A DNA stretch of 64,000 bases, from the NCBI RefSeq assembly GCF_014698965.1, contig NZ_JACXAE010000118.1:124001-188000 (forward strand), given 5' to 3'. The position numbers and the translations under genes are program-made. Numbering within the stretch: the first letter of the stretch is position 1; every line of letters begins with the position of its first letter. Source of the stretch: Iningainema tapete BLCC-T55. GTDB taxonomy: Bacteria > Cyanobacteriota > Cyanobacteriia > Cyanobacteriales > Nostocaceae. Shown in pieces: positions 1 to 8,493 of this stretch. Below the pieces are notes generated by a model. That model did no database searches. It was not told the origin of the DNA and worked only from the letters and a program-made list of their open reading frames with translations.

Positions 1-184
1 CACTCACTACTTGCTGTAACGCTTCATCTTCATCCAACGTAAAACCCTTATCCCACCAAATCTTCAACACATTGCTCTTAGTAGAAGAATCATTAACAGG
101 AAATATATCTGTTGTGACATCTTCAGCACAAGCAACAAAAATCAAACTTAAAAAGAATAGTAACACAAACGTCCAAATCTTCAC
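1..184 (-). CDS. Extracellular solute-binding lipoprotein, 5' part (ABC transporter)
   Basis: Reading the minus strand from a GTG at 184 gives 61 codons that run off the window. The codon before the GTG is a TAA, so no longer start exists. The first 20 residues form a hydrophobic signal (VKIWTFVLLFFLSLIFVAC) ending in a lipobox-like cysteine, so the protein is probably lipid-anchored. The following stretch, SNVLKIWWDKGFTLDEDEAL, resembles the first beta-strand of sugar-type ABC solute-binding proteins in cyanobacteria. It lies downstream of the two AAA genes on the same strand and may be cotranscribed. An AGGTG stretch precedes the start. The substrate cannot be told from this fragment. Confidence 0.6.
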   Translation of the reverse strand, partial: MKIWTFVLLFFLSLIFVACAEDVTTDIFPVNDSSTKSNVLKIWWDKGFTLDEDEALQQVVS

Positions 185-264
185 TTATTTAAACCACACC
201 TTTTTGCAATACGCCCGCCCGCACCCTATAAGGGTGTTGGTTAAAAACAAAGATGCTCCCAAAT

Positions 265-1638
265 CTACCTCACAAAAAGAATAACACCCAACCCTAAAGC
301 GATCGCCAACGCACTACAAAGAGCAACTAAAGAAATCTTTTGCCGCATATTCGCCTTTTTCTCTTCAAGCAATTGCGCTTCTAATTCCTTAATTCGTTCC
401 GCTGCTAATAATGCTTGAGAAGAAGGGCGCAATTGCGTTAATTGTTTTTCTACCCAAGCTAAGTTAAACACTTCTTGATAAATACGGTTTTTCACCTCCA
501 ATTTACCTTGATGCTTAACTACTAAGCCAGAAAGAAGTAGTTCAATTTGCTCACGAGAGTCATCTGTGTATACATCCACCCCTTGTAAAATTTGTTGATA
601 TAGCCCCAGCAAACAACCAGCATGCTGTCTTAATAAGCGATCGCGAATCGTGCGCAAATGTTCTGGTTCATCCTGAGCTTCCCAATTATCAATAATATGC
701 GTTTGTACAAGCTTTTCTAAAATAAACGCAGGAAATTGATAATAAATGTTGATCAAATGATAATTAACTATAGGTAAATGGTAATCTAACTTGTAACGGT
801 CTTCATTTTTTTGTAGAGACGTTCCATGAACCGTATCTACATGGCGCGTCTCTACAGAATTCTGTCTTTCTTGTATAACTATCTGACACAGTTTCTGAGT
901 GAGAAATGGTTGCCCGTTTGTCCAAGCTAAAATCTCTTTAAGAACAGCCATAGGATTAGCTACCTTACCCTCTAACCCGGCAGCCAATGATGCAACTTCT
1001 GTTAATTTAAAACCTTGTAAATCAATAGATTTACCAATATTAAATGGAGTACAAGTTGGATCGGCAATTAAATCAGCAGGTGTTGCTACTCCAAACAAAG
1101 CCCAAGTGAGGCGATTGTATTCGGGATTTTCTGCGCGTTGATTGTAGCAAGAACGAATGAGAGCCAAAAAATCTTTGACTGAAAAGTTTAAGCCGAGAAC
1201 ACTATCAATTTCGTCAATAAAAATAAAGATTTTTTCACTTTTGAGGTGGACGAATAAAATGTCTTCAATAAACTGACTCAACCGTTGTAAAGCAGATAAA
1301 TCTTCTCGTTCATTCCACCAAGCTTTTAAATCAAATTTACCTAAAAGATTGAAACCCCGCAACAAATCAACTACCACACCCTTATACCATTGATTCGGGG
1401 TAATATTTCCGCTGCCAATGCGAGTCATGTCTACAGAGGCACAAACGAAACCTGCTTGTTGCAATCTTTGCTTGGTGCGCAACCGCAAGCTAGACTTGCC
1501 CATTTGCCGTGAGCTAAACACGTAACAAAAATCACCTTTAACTAAGCTATTGTAAAGGTCAACGTCAGCCTGTCGCTCCGCGTAGCTAGGAGCATCCGTC
1601 TTCAAACTACCACCGACTTGATACTCATATGTATGCAT
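265..1638 (-). CDS. AAA-like (STAND-type) ATPase with C-terminal membrane anchor
   Basis: A protein of 457 residues from the ATG at 1638. An upstream in-frame ATG at 1683 would overlap the preceding gene by 41 bases; the family normally begins near YEYQVGGSL, which favours 1638. A P-loop variant, SSRQMGKSS, lies at residues 42-50 and a Walker B, IFIFIDEID, at 137-145. Both fit the cyanobacterial AAA_35 group of STAND-like ATPases, whose partners are mostly unknown. A charged coiled-coil stretch and a single hydrophobic segment (LVALCSALAIALGLGVILF) close the chain, suggesting anchoring in the inner membrane. Residues 262-276 are encoded by an in-frame palindromic repeat. The gene follows the next AAA gene by four bases and is surely in its operon. 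Confidence 0.8.
   Translation of the reverse strand: MHTYEYQVGGSLKTDAPSYAERQADVDLYNSLVKGDFCYVFSSRQMGKSSLRLRTKQRLQQAGFVCASVDMTRIGSGNITPNQWYKGVVVDLLRGFNLLGKFDLKAWWNEREDLSALQRLSQFIEDILFVHLKSEKIFIFIDEIDSVLGLNFSVKDFLALIRSCYNQRAENPEYNRLTWALFGVATPADLIADPTCTPFNIGKSIDLQGFKLTEVASLAAGLEGKVANPMAVLKEILAWTNGQPFLTQKLCQIVIQERQNSVETRHVDTVHGTSLQKNEDRYKLDYHLPIVNYHLINIYYQFPAFILEKLVQTHIIDNWEAQDEPEHLRTIRDRLLRQHAGCLLGLYQQILQGVDVYTDDSREQIELLLSGLVVKHQGKLEVKNRIYQEVFNLAWVEKQLTQLRPSSQALLAAERIKELEAQLLEEKKANMRQKISLVALCSALAIALGLGVILFVR
813..855. repeat. Palindromic repeat of the GTAGAGACG family inside a CDS
   Basis: The segment begins GTAGAGACG and ends CGTCTCTAC, as do the intergenic copies elsewhere in the window. It has a longer, composite middle with an internal ATCTACATGG. 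It is inserted in frame in the AAA gene and encodes about 15 residues (SVETRHVDTVHGTSL on the minus strand) unlike the surrounding protein. Confidence 0.75.
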
Positions 1639-1642
1639 CTTT

Positions 1643-2977
1643 TTATCCCAATTGCTTGTGAAAATACAGTCGGTACAACTCACAGGTGGGTATTGCCTGA
1701 TTTCCCTCCAATTTTATCAAACCCATGCTTTCTAATTTATAGGCAGCGATCGCTTCTAACTGTACATTTGTTTGTGTAATCACCTTCAAGAATGCTGCGG
1801 CTAATTCCGGATGACTTTGAACATTTGCTAAGTGATGTCGCAGATAGCTGCTATAAATTCCGGCAATTGTGGGAGCATCTTGTAGTAGCTGCTCTAAAGT
1901 CACTTCTTCTCGGGCAAGATGGTATAAAGCAATACGCACTAAATAAGGATGTCCGCCAATCATAGCTGTGAGAGCAGCCAGCTTCCCCGCTCCTACCTCG
2001 CCCCTCGCCCATTCTAGTCCATGAAGTAGTGCTAAATTTTGTACCTGCTCTAAAGTAAATTCTGGTAACTTAATTGATAGTCCAACATTAAAAGGAGATT
2101 GATTGATATCCAAAGGGATATAAGCTTCAGTAGCATGAACTACTATCAGTCGGAGTTTTTGCCAAATCTCCAGTTCTCTTGCATCTTCATACCACGAACG
2201 TAGTAAAGGGAGAAAATCGTGAGAGATTTCTGGATACTCAAAAATTCGATTCACTTCATCTAAAGCTAAAACTATTGGAGCATCAATTTTCTCTAGCAAA
2301 TACCCTTGAAAGTATAAAGTGCAACTAACTTTACTGCCAATATCCTCATCCCAATATTCATCCAGTCTTGGCTCTAGCTTTAACTGCCGACTAACATTAG
2401 CACAAAACCAGCGTAAGAATTTATCTAAGCTAGTGAAAACTTGGTGATCTGCTCGTTGTAAACTAATTAGTACCGTGTGTACTGAGCAAGTTTGTTTGGC
2501 ATGAGTGAGAATTCTGTGCATGAGGGAAGTTTTACCCATTTGCCCTGGGGCTTTAATTCGGATTAAACTTCCTGGTTTGCAGATTTCGGCATAGGTTTGT
2601 GATTCAATGGGGTAACGCTCAATATAAAAAGAGGAGTTGAGCGGTACTGAGCCACTGGGAATTTCTAAGTTAGGGGATATGTCTTGCTGATGTGCTTGCG
2701 CTACAGGTACTTTTACCACAACAGGATTACTTTGCGCACGCCGCCTCAGCACCGAGCGAAAATTACTTTTTGTGACTTCTTCCGCGAAAGCCTGTGAAAG
2801 CAACTTCCACAGTTTAGAACCCACATCCTTAATATAGTTAGCGTCATAATCAGAGCTTTCCGCCATCTCCGGGTAAGTTTGTCCCTCCCAAGAAGAACGG
2901 AATACCAACTCTTGAACGTTATTTAAGCCTTGATCTAGAAATTTATCTAAAAAAATTAATGCTTCTTCAACAGTCAT
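1643..2977 (-). CDS. AAA-like ATPase with N-terminal vMAP-type HTH domain
   Basis: A protein of 444 residues. Residues 1-80 (MTVEEALIFLDKFL onward, with SSWEGQTYPEMAESSDYDANYIK) match the helix-turn-helix domain found at the N-terminus of many cyanobacterial vWA-MoxR-associated and STAND proteins. A Walker A, APGQMGKTS, lies at about 143-151 and a Walker B, IVLALDEVN, at 235-243, followed by an AAA_35-like C-terminal half. No membrane segment is seen. Family knowledge suggests a signal-responsive ATPase, possibly in conflict or stress signalling, but no effector domain is present here. It is the first gene of a minus-strand operon; its start lies 169 bases from the divergent hisD relic, so the shared gap should hold its promoter. 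Confidence 0.82.
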   Translation of the reverse strand: MTVEEALIFLDKFLDQGLNNVQELVFRSSWEGQTYPEMAESSDYDANYIKDVGSKLWKLLSQAFAEEVTKSNFRSVLRRRAQSNPVVVKVPVAQAHQQDISPNLEIPSGSVPLNSSFYIERYPIESQTYAEICKPGSLIRIKAPGQMGKTSLMHRILTHAKQTCSVHTVLISLQRADHQVFTSLDKFLRWFCANVSRQLKLEPRLDEYWDEDIGSKVSCTLYFQGYLLEKIDAPIVLALDEVNRIFEYPEISHDFLPLLRSWYEDARELEIWQKLRLIVVHATEAYIPLDINQSPFNVGLSIKLPEFTLEQVQNLALLHGLEWARGEVGAGKLAALTAMIGGHPYLVRIALYHLAREEVTLEQLLQDAPTIAGIYSSYLRHHLANVQSHPELAAAFLKVITQTNVQLEAIAAYKLESMGLIKLEGNQAIPTCELYRLYFHKQLG

Positions 2978-3146
2978 TTTAAAAAAAGTATGATAAAGTT
3001 TATCCCAAATATGACTTTATCTGACTTTTTCCGACTTTTTTTACTTGTTCACGTAAATTTAACACCAATCCGCTATCCAATTGAATAAAAATTTTGCCAC
3101 ACAACCTCTTACAATAATAGAACCCCCTACTTCAGAGTAGCTGTCC

Positions 3147-4161
3147 ATGCAAATACTGAAAAACACCGACCAAGATTTTTCTGCGAAATTCCAAGCGCTT
3201 GTGAACGAGCGAAGAGAAGTAACGGTTGATGTCAGCGGGACAGTACGAGAAATTATCGCGCTCTGTCAAAGAGCGTGGGGATACAGCGGTAAAAGAATAT
3301 ACCAACAAGTTTGACCATTACAATCCGCAGTCCTTTCGTTTGAGCGAAACTTTTATTGCACAGCAAGCCGCGCAATGTCCGGCTGAAGTTAAGACGGCAC
3401 TGGAAGTAGCGGCGCAGAGAATCGTCGCTTTTCATGAAAAACAACTACCGCAAAATATTGCCTACACCGATGCAGTGGGAGTGAATTTGGGATTAAATTG
3501 GGTTGCACTGCCTACAGTAGGAATTTATGTACCAGGTGGACTGGCAAGCTATCCCAGTTCTCTATTGATGAATGTACTGCCTGCCAAAATTGCCGTAAGA
3601 ATAATCCTGACTGGATTGCTTGGGACTTGCTATCGCAAGCAGAACACGACAAGAGCGCTCAATCAATTTTGATTACTGATTCAGAAAGCTTCGCGAAAAG
3701 AGCGATCGCATCTGTAGACGAGATTTTGGCTAATCTGCCTACCAAAGAAGTAGCCAGCGCAAGTTGGGAAAATCATGGTGCAGTAATTATTGTCAGTCAC
3801 TTAGAAGAAAGTATTCCCTTGTTGAACCAGTTAGCACCAGAACATGTGGAGTTGTGCGTAGACGAAGCCCAACTGTTTGCCAGCCAGATTAAATGTGCAG
3901 GCAGCATGTTTTTAGGACGCCATACTCCAGAAGCGATCGGTGATTATGTCGGTGGGCCAAACCATGTGTTACCTACAGCACGTTCCGCCCGCTTTGCCTC
4001 TGGCTTGAGCGTCTATGATTTCGTCAAACGGATTACCTATTTGCAATGTGATGAACAAGCATTGCAGAATATAGGTAAGGCGGCGATCGTTCTTGCACAA
4101 GCAGCTATGATTACCAGCCCACGCAGGTAGTGTGGCTGTACGGTTAACAGATATCAATTAA
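3147..4161 (+). pseudogene. hisD: Histidinol dehydrogenase relic with frameshifts and an internal deletion
   Basis: The family product oxidises histidinol to histidine in two NAD-dependent steps. The relic reads in three pieces. Frame 1 from the ATG at 3147 gives MQILKNTDQDFSAKF through VDVSGTVREIIA. One extra base near 3263 shifts to VKERGDTAVKEYTNKFDHY and on to IYVPGGLASYPSSLLMNVLP near 3590. About 95 codons are then missing, including the region that normally holds the PGN and GPSE motifs. The frame resumes at NNPDWIAWDLLSQAEHD and includes ENHGAVII and YVGGPNHVLPT. A further shift near 4108 separates LAQA from the normal end PAHAGSVAVRLTDIN, with TAA at 4159-4161. The length is about 338 codons against roughly 430 for intact HisD, so the product cannot be functional. 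Confidence 0.9.
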
Positions 4162-4350
4162 ATATACATCATTAAAACTTTATATAAATAGCTCAATGAG
4201 CATTACTTTCAAGTTCTCATCAATTACAAATCACAAAATTTTCATCGCTAAAATTTTAGGACTGAAGTCAGTTTTTAACTCCAGCCCTAACAACCTATTA
4301 AAATTTAAATAGGAGTAGTTTTTTCTACCTGTACAATAACAGTAAAATCC

Positions 4351-4611
4351 TTAAAAACGGAAGAAAATATCATCGCTTATTCCTGTTATAGTATTATTTA
4401 GTCCATTTACACCACTTGCTGGAATGTCAGCAATACCATCCTGGGTTGCTCCTGTTGTGGTATTAGTTAATCCACCTGTGGCATTAGTAACCACAGTTTT
4501 CAAACCTTCTGTGACTGTACCTAATACGCCACCTACGACTGTCATTAAGTCAGCATCGCTCAGTTCTTCAAATAACTCTGTAGATTGCAATTCAACTTTT
4601 TGGTTAGCCAT
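4351..4611 (-). CDS. Small double-glycine leader peptide (bacteriocin-like precursor)
   Basis: An 86-residue ORF whose first 28 residues read MANQKVELQS then ELFEELSDADLMTVVGG. The ELSDADLxxVxGG pattern is the classic leader of peptides exported and cleaved by C39-peptidase ABC transporters, with predicted cleavage after G27-G28. The remaining 58 residues (VLGTVTEGLKTVVTNATGGL...) are rich in Gly, Thr, Val and Asn and lack Cys, so a modified or unmodified bacteriocin-like product is possible. No transporter or modifying enzyme is adjacent. It lies between the hisD relic and a duplicated copy of the hisD tail. The leader call is fairly safe; the biological role is unknown. Confidence 0.7.
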   Translation of the reverse strand: MANQKVELQSTELFEELSDADLMTVVGGVLGTVTEGLKTVVTNATGGLTNTTTGATQDGIADIPASGVNGLNNTITGISDDIFFRF

Positions 4612-4737
4612 AAGTTCTCGAAATGTGTGTAAAGAATGATTGTGTACGTAAAATAATATACACCAACATATTTTTAATTAAAATCATACCTTAGTAAGAA
4701 GACAAGCGTAAGTAATAAGTATGTCTTTAGATATATT

Positions 4738-4821
4738 TATTTTATGGATTTACCAAATTTCACGTAGTTACCTCAGGCAATTTGAGCTTTAGCATCTCCA
4801 CCTCTTAGACTTGCACTCCTT
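4738..4821 (-). pseudogene. Small-gene relic, copy A
   Basis: Read on the minus strand this gives GGDAKAQIA, a TGA in place of an expected Trp codon, then GNYVKFGKSIK and a stop. It is a partial, divergent copy of the relic at 5002-5174, with which it shares AKA-IA-GNYVK. The family was not recognised. It belongs to a tandem duplication with the hisD tail. Confidence 0.55.
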
Positions 4822-4857
4822 GAAGATCAGCTTTTTGACAAGCACTTCACCGCCGAA

Positions 4858-4937
4858 TCTTGCACAAGCAGCTATGATTACCTGCCCATGCAGGTAGTGT
4901 GGCTGTAAGGTTGACAGATATCAATTAAATGTACATC
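4858..4937 (+). repeat. Duplicate of the hisD 3' end
   Basis: These 80 bases match 4091-4170 with about five mismatches before the similarity fades. They encode the same end of HisD (PAHAGSVAVRLTDIN followed by TAA) and share the same extra base after the LAQA codons. The shift must therefore predate the duplication, or gene conversion has kept the copies alike. Confidence 0.85.
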
Positions 4938-5001
4938 AAAAAAATTTAATGCAACGTATAGCCACTGGAGAATCAGTATGATAGTAACTGTGCGTGACTT
5001 C

Positions 5002-5174
5002 CTATACTAATGGCTCGGTAACTTCCTCTGCTTCTGGCTCCACAGGACGATCATTAGCTGCATCTAATAGTTGCTTAAATTTACTAATTATGGTATAATC
5101 TCATTGCCTACTTTCACATAATTACCCCAGGCAATTTAAGCTTTAGCGTCTCTACTCTCGTAAACTGGTACTCC
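5002..5174 (-). pseudogene. Small-gene relic, copy B
   Basis: On the minus strand the pieces read GVPVYESRDAKA, an in-frame TAA, IAWGNYVKVGNEIIP, a further stop and frame change, then ISKFKQLLDAANDRPVEPE and AEEVTEPLV before TAG. The consistent amino-acid flavour across stops shows a once-coding gene of about 55-60 residues. Copy A retains only its first part. I do not recognise the family. Confidence 0.6.
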
Positions 5175-5251
5175 TAAAAAAAATATTTTTTATATAAAAA
5201 TAGCCTTGTAAAAAAATATGTAAATTGTTACGTTATTAACTTAAAACTAAA

Positions 5252-5537
5252 ATGGAAACGATAAAACTGCAAGCGCAAATTGGGACAGATGGCATATTAC
5301 AAATTCAAACGCCTACTAACTTTAAAAATACTTCTGTGGAGATAGTGGTGTTAATACAACTTATCAATAATGTCATTGCACCATCAGAGGAAGCTCAACC
5401 ACGTTATAACGCTTGGGGGAAGAAAACAACTAAAAAATCGATAACAGAAGCGCGAAGCGCAAATGCAAAAACTACGCCAAGAAAATGCGCTTCCTCAAGC
5501 ATTAATTGGAAATTTAAAGATTCAGGAGAATGATTAA
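5252..5537 (+). pseudogene. Small antitoxin-like gene frameshifted by a 7-bp tandem duplication
   Basis: The ORF begins METIKLQAQIGTDGILQIQT, a pattern seen in small cyanobacterial proteins that precede toxins. GAAGCGC occurs twice in a row at 5447-5453 and 5454-5460. Removing one copy restores a reading frame ending AQMQKLRQENALPQALIGNL then KIQEND and TAA at 5535-5537. With both copies present, the frame instead ends as SANAKTTPRKCASSS and so on at 5533. The restored frame overlaps the next ATG at 5530, a spacing typical of two-gene toxin-antitoxin operons. The antitoxin role is inference. Confidence 0.65.
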
Positions 5538-5769
5538 ACAAATATTAACGAATAGAAAAAATCAACTTAGAGCTATTACTTACAGTATAGATTTATTAAT
5601 ACCAGGATTTTATTTTTTGTCACCATATTTGAATATCCGTATCGGTGGAAGTGTACCTGATGACAATCCTGACAAATATCCTGGTATGATTCACACCTCT
5701 ATGGGGATCGCGCTAGTATTACCAGGATACAAAATATTTACAACATATCAAGGTAGTTATGACGCTTGA
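5530..5769 (+). CDS. Hypothetical small protein
   Basis: A 79-residue ORF whose ATG overlaps the end of the preceding repaired frame. It has one moderately hydrophobic stretch (SIDLLIPGFYFLSPYLNI) and no motif I recognise; in particular it lacks the PIN or RelE signatures expected of a toxin. It could be a spurious ORF or a degraded partner. Confidence 0.3.
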   Translation: MIKQILTNRKNQLRAITYSIDLLIPGFYFLSPYLNIRIGGSVPDDNPDKYPGMIHTSMGIALVLPGYKIFTTYQGSYDA

Positions 5770-6398
5770 TAAACACTTATTTTCAGGGATTATCAGCATT
5801 TACTAACAAAACATTACCGGATGACGAGAATTTGAAAAAAGAACGATTAATGCTGGCTATATTGCAATAAACTTTTATAAAAAGAAACAAAACTTTAGCA
5901 TTTTTGAGTTTAAATTACGAGCGCTTCACGTTACAACAATTTTGGTATAGTAATCCTGTTTAATTTTTGAAACATACGTAAGTAGGGCGCAAGCGCACAA
6001 AAAATTCAGAAGTGGTGGGCAATGACGCCGCATTTACTTGAAAAAGCAATGCCTCCACATAACTCACTCACCGTCATTACAGCAGTTTTCACTATTTTTT
6101 AGCGTTCTTCTTAGCGTCTGAGCGCCTACCCTCCGGGAAGCCGCTCCGCGTCTATGCGTGAGACAAAAAATTTTTATTTACCAGAAAATAGCTGTAAAAT
6201 TGAGTTTTTGAGTCTTAAATGCTACATTATAGTACTTACTTTTTCATCAAAGAGTTGTTACCACTCGGTTATCGCCGACCCGACAAGCCTATCCATACAG
6301 AATCTTTAAACATAAAGCCGAAGTTACACAGTATAGGAAATTGTATGCATTTGTTTATTATAGAATCGCAAAGAAATCTAACCACCAGAGGAAATTTA
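5770..6398. other. Gene-poor stretch with gene debris
   Basis: No intact gene is seen. A frame near 5799-5870 reads FTNKTLPDDENLKKERLMLA, which looks like the tail of a lost gene. At 6111-6158 lies a GC-rich repeat (TTAGCGTCTGAGCGCC ... CCGCGTCTATGCG) of the Nostoc interspersed type. The rest is AT-rich and includes the leader of the gene starting at 6399; an in-frame upstream ATG at 6219 is not preferred. Confidence 0.5.
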
Positions 6399-7148
6399 AT
6401 GACTGATAACTTAAGTAAATTTACTGGAGACTCAATGGATAAGTCTGAGTTCCAAACACTTGAAGATTTAATGCAACGCTATAGTATTAAGAAACCAGCA
6501 GTAAGCGCTCGCTTGAAATTACTCAATATCAAGCCGTCAAATGGTGGAGCGCCTGCTCTGTATAATAAAGAGCAAGTAGCTGATATGGATGGTTTGCATC
6601 AGCATATCCTACGTACAGGAAAGAAAGACGGTTATCGTAAACCAACACCTAGTGAACCTGATGAGCCAGTAACTGATACAGTCTCTGATGAAAATTTGAC
6701 AGAAGAACAAACACCACCTGAAGAATTACCATCATTAGAAACAGCATCGCAATACGTGGAGCAAGAATCTATTATGCACTTACCAGAAGAATCAGTGGAA
6801 ATAAATAAAAAAGAAGAAATCTTATCAGAAATAGGCAAAAAATTAGAAATACCACCACTAGAAACAATATTGCAGCAATACACAGATGAAGAGTTAAAGG
6901 TAATAATCGCACAGGCAGAACATTTTGGCTTAATAAAGAACCTTGCAATTCATAAATTAGCTGATTATTTCGCCTATACTGGGAATTTTTCCAATCCAGA
7001 AATAATTGAGATGGTGCGACAAAGTAGGAAACAATCTCAGCAAGAGTGGGAGGCGGCGCATAAAAGCGCTAACCCAAAGGCTCTGGCTCAGATCCTGTTT
7101 GCACGAGCCAAACAAAAGGCTGTGGGACAGAAACCAACAGAGGCATAA
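6399..7148 (+). CDS. HTH-containing hypothetical protein of a plasmid-like module
   Basis: The ATG at 6399 is chosen because AGAGGAA lies 6-12 bases upstream; the frame is open back to 6219 but that extension (MLHYSTYFFIKELL...) lacks a site and is unlike the rest. The product has 249 residues. Residues 15-70 (FQTLEDLMQRYSIKKPAVSA ... NGGAPALYNKEQVADMDGLH) look like a MerR/HTH_17-type DNA-binding fold. A long acidic linker and a helical C-terminus follow. It precedes an ATPase relic and a YdjM-like gene, an arrangement that recalls plasmid or integrative-element genes of Nostocales. A regulatory or replication/partition role is inference. Confidence 0.6.
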   Translation: MTDNLSKFTGDSMDKSEFQTLEDLMQRYSIKKPAVSARLKLLNIKPSNGGAPALYNKEQVADMDGLHQHILRTGKKDGYRKPTPSEPDEPVTDTVSDENLTEEQTPPEELPSLETASQYVEQESIMHLPEESVEINKKEEILSEIGKKLEIPPLETILQQYTDEELKVIIAQAEHFGLIKNLAIHKLADYFAYTGNFSNPEIIEMVRQSRKQSQQEWEAAHKSANPKALAQILFARAKQKAVGQKPTEA

Positions 7149-7277
7149 CTATTGCTAGGGTTGGGTTGCCAATGTTATTTTTCACCAGTGTAATTGTTGC
7201 AGTTAATGAAGTATCACTGGTAGTTATTTCAGTAGTTGGTTTTGCACTCATACTTTTCTCTTTTTGGTTGAACAAAA

Positions 7278-7439
7278 GTAGAAGGTAAGGCATTAACAGC
7301 CGAGCAGTTAAAACGGGTGATCGCATCATATTTTGACAATAATACTGCATTTTTCATCATCGATGATGCTCACCGTTTTGAGAACAAATTTCGTCTTTAG
7401 CTAAAACAATTACGTCGTCAAGGAGGAGTACCAAAATGA
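7278..7439 (+). pseudogene. AAA ATPase fragment
   Basis: The frame reads VEGKALTAEQLKRVIASYFD, NNTAFFIIDDAHRFENKFRL, an in-frame TAG at 7398 where the family has Trp, then LKQLRRQGGVPK. FFIIDDAH is a Walker B. The N-terminal half with the P-loop is absent and so is the C-terminus. It fits a TniB/ExeA-like ATP-binding protein lost from the module. A short overlapping frame at 7171-7287 (MLFFTSVIVAVNEVSLVVIS...) could encode a one-segment membrane peptide but has no support beyond hydrophobicity. Confidence 0.6.
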
Positions 7440-7449
7440 GGATTCGCCG

Positions 7450-8493
7450 ATGATCGGAATAAACCACATGCTCATTAGCGGTACAGCTGGTTCACTTTTA
7501 TTGGGAACTGCTAGCCCAACAATTATTGCCATAGCCGCTGCAGCAGGTTTACTTCCTGATATAGACATCTCCACTTCTCCCGCAGGTAGAGTATTGCCGT
7601 GGGTAAGTGCTTACTTGGAAAAACGAATGCCTCATCGTAGTTGTACTCACAGCTTTGTCGCAACAGGTGTTGTGGCAGCAGTTAGCTACGGTGTGGCATT
7701 TTTTATCAGTAATAGATGGATGCAAATCGCTCATGCAGTTACCATTGGTTACTTCTTCGGTTGGTTTGCTGATGCTTTTACTCGTGGTGGAGTGGAGATG
7801 TTTTGGCCCAATAGTGTACGCTGTGTATGCCCTGGGAATAGGAATTTACGCCTGCGCACAGGGAGCAACGCTGAGTACGGTATTTTAGTTGTACTCTTGG
7901 CGCTTGCTCTGGCGGTTTTTAACATCAATAATAGTGGCGGATTACTAACTCAGTTCAACCGATTCCTCGCCAGCCCATCGGGTGTTCAGCAAGTCTATAA
8001 CAAAGATGGTTCGACCCATCTAATTCAGGCTCAGATCAAAGGAGTCAGGAGTAGCGATCGCGTTCCTGTTAATGGAAAATACACAATTATCCAGGCTCAT
8101 GGTACTGGCTTTATTGTGCAGTCAGAGACAGGAGAATTATACAAAGCTAGCACAGAACCAGACACACAGATATTAATTAAAGAAATTACAGCAGATGTAG
8201 GTGCAAATGCGATTACCAATATTGAGTCACTAACACTAGAAGAGGAAGAACTAGGAGAAAAGCTCGCACCCTTTAATCGTACTGGAACCCAAGCTTTTGT
8301 GAGTGGAGAAATTTCCATTGATGACGCAGATAACATCACAATTATCCGAAATCCTCACCAATTTCCTTTTATTAGTAAAACACAAAACACAATCAAGTTG
8401 GAGGTAGCACCAATAAATTACGTAATTCAAAAAATAGGCGAACAATTTGCCACAGGACAACTATCAATCAGGAGCATCACCAAAAATGGTTAA
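7450..8493 (+). CDS. YdjM-like membrane-bound metal-dependent hydrolase
   Basis: A protein of 347 residues. The N-terminal half fits the YdjM/LexA-regulated inner-membrane hydrolase family (PF04307): an early HML, then LLPDIDIS at about 36-43 and KRMPHRSCTHSFVA at about 57-70. The His and Asp residues of these motifs are the likely metal ligands, set among several hydrophobic segments. The C-terminal 170 residues are soluble and carry a beta-rich region (GKYTIIQAHGTGFIVQSETG) not seen in the short YdjM proteins, so this is an extended form. It overlaps the next gene by eight bases. The biochemical substrate of the family is not established. Confidence 0.75.
   Translation: MIGINHMLISGTAGSLLLGTASPTIIAIAAAAGLLPDIDISTSPAGRVLPWVSAYLEKRMPHRSCTHSFVATGVVAAVSYGVAFFISNRWMQIAHAVTIGYFFGWFADAFTRGGVEMFWPNSVRCVCPGNRNLRLRTGSNAEYGILVVLLALALAVFNINNSGGLLTQFNRFLASPSGVQQVYNKDGSTHLIQAQIKGVRSSDRVPVNGKYTIIQAHGTGFIVQSETGELYKASTEPDTQILIKEITADVGANAITNIESLTLEEEELGEKLAPFNRTGTQAFVSGEISIDDADNITIIRNPHQFPFISKTQNTIKLEVAPINYVIQKIGEQFATGQLSIRSITKNG

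Noticed and set aside
72-284. Plus-strand ORF near the left edge
   Set aside because: The opposite strand encodes a lipoprotein signal and a solute-binding start, which explains the open frame.
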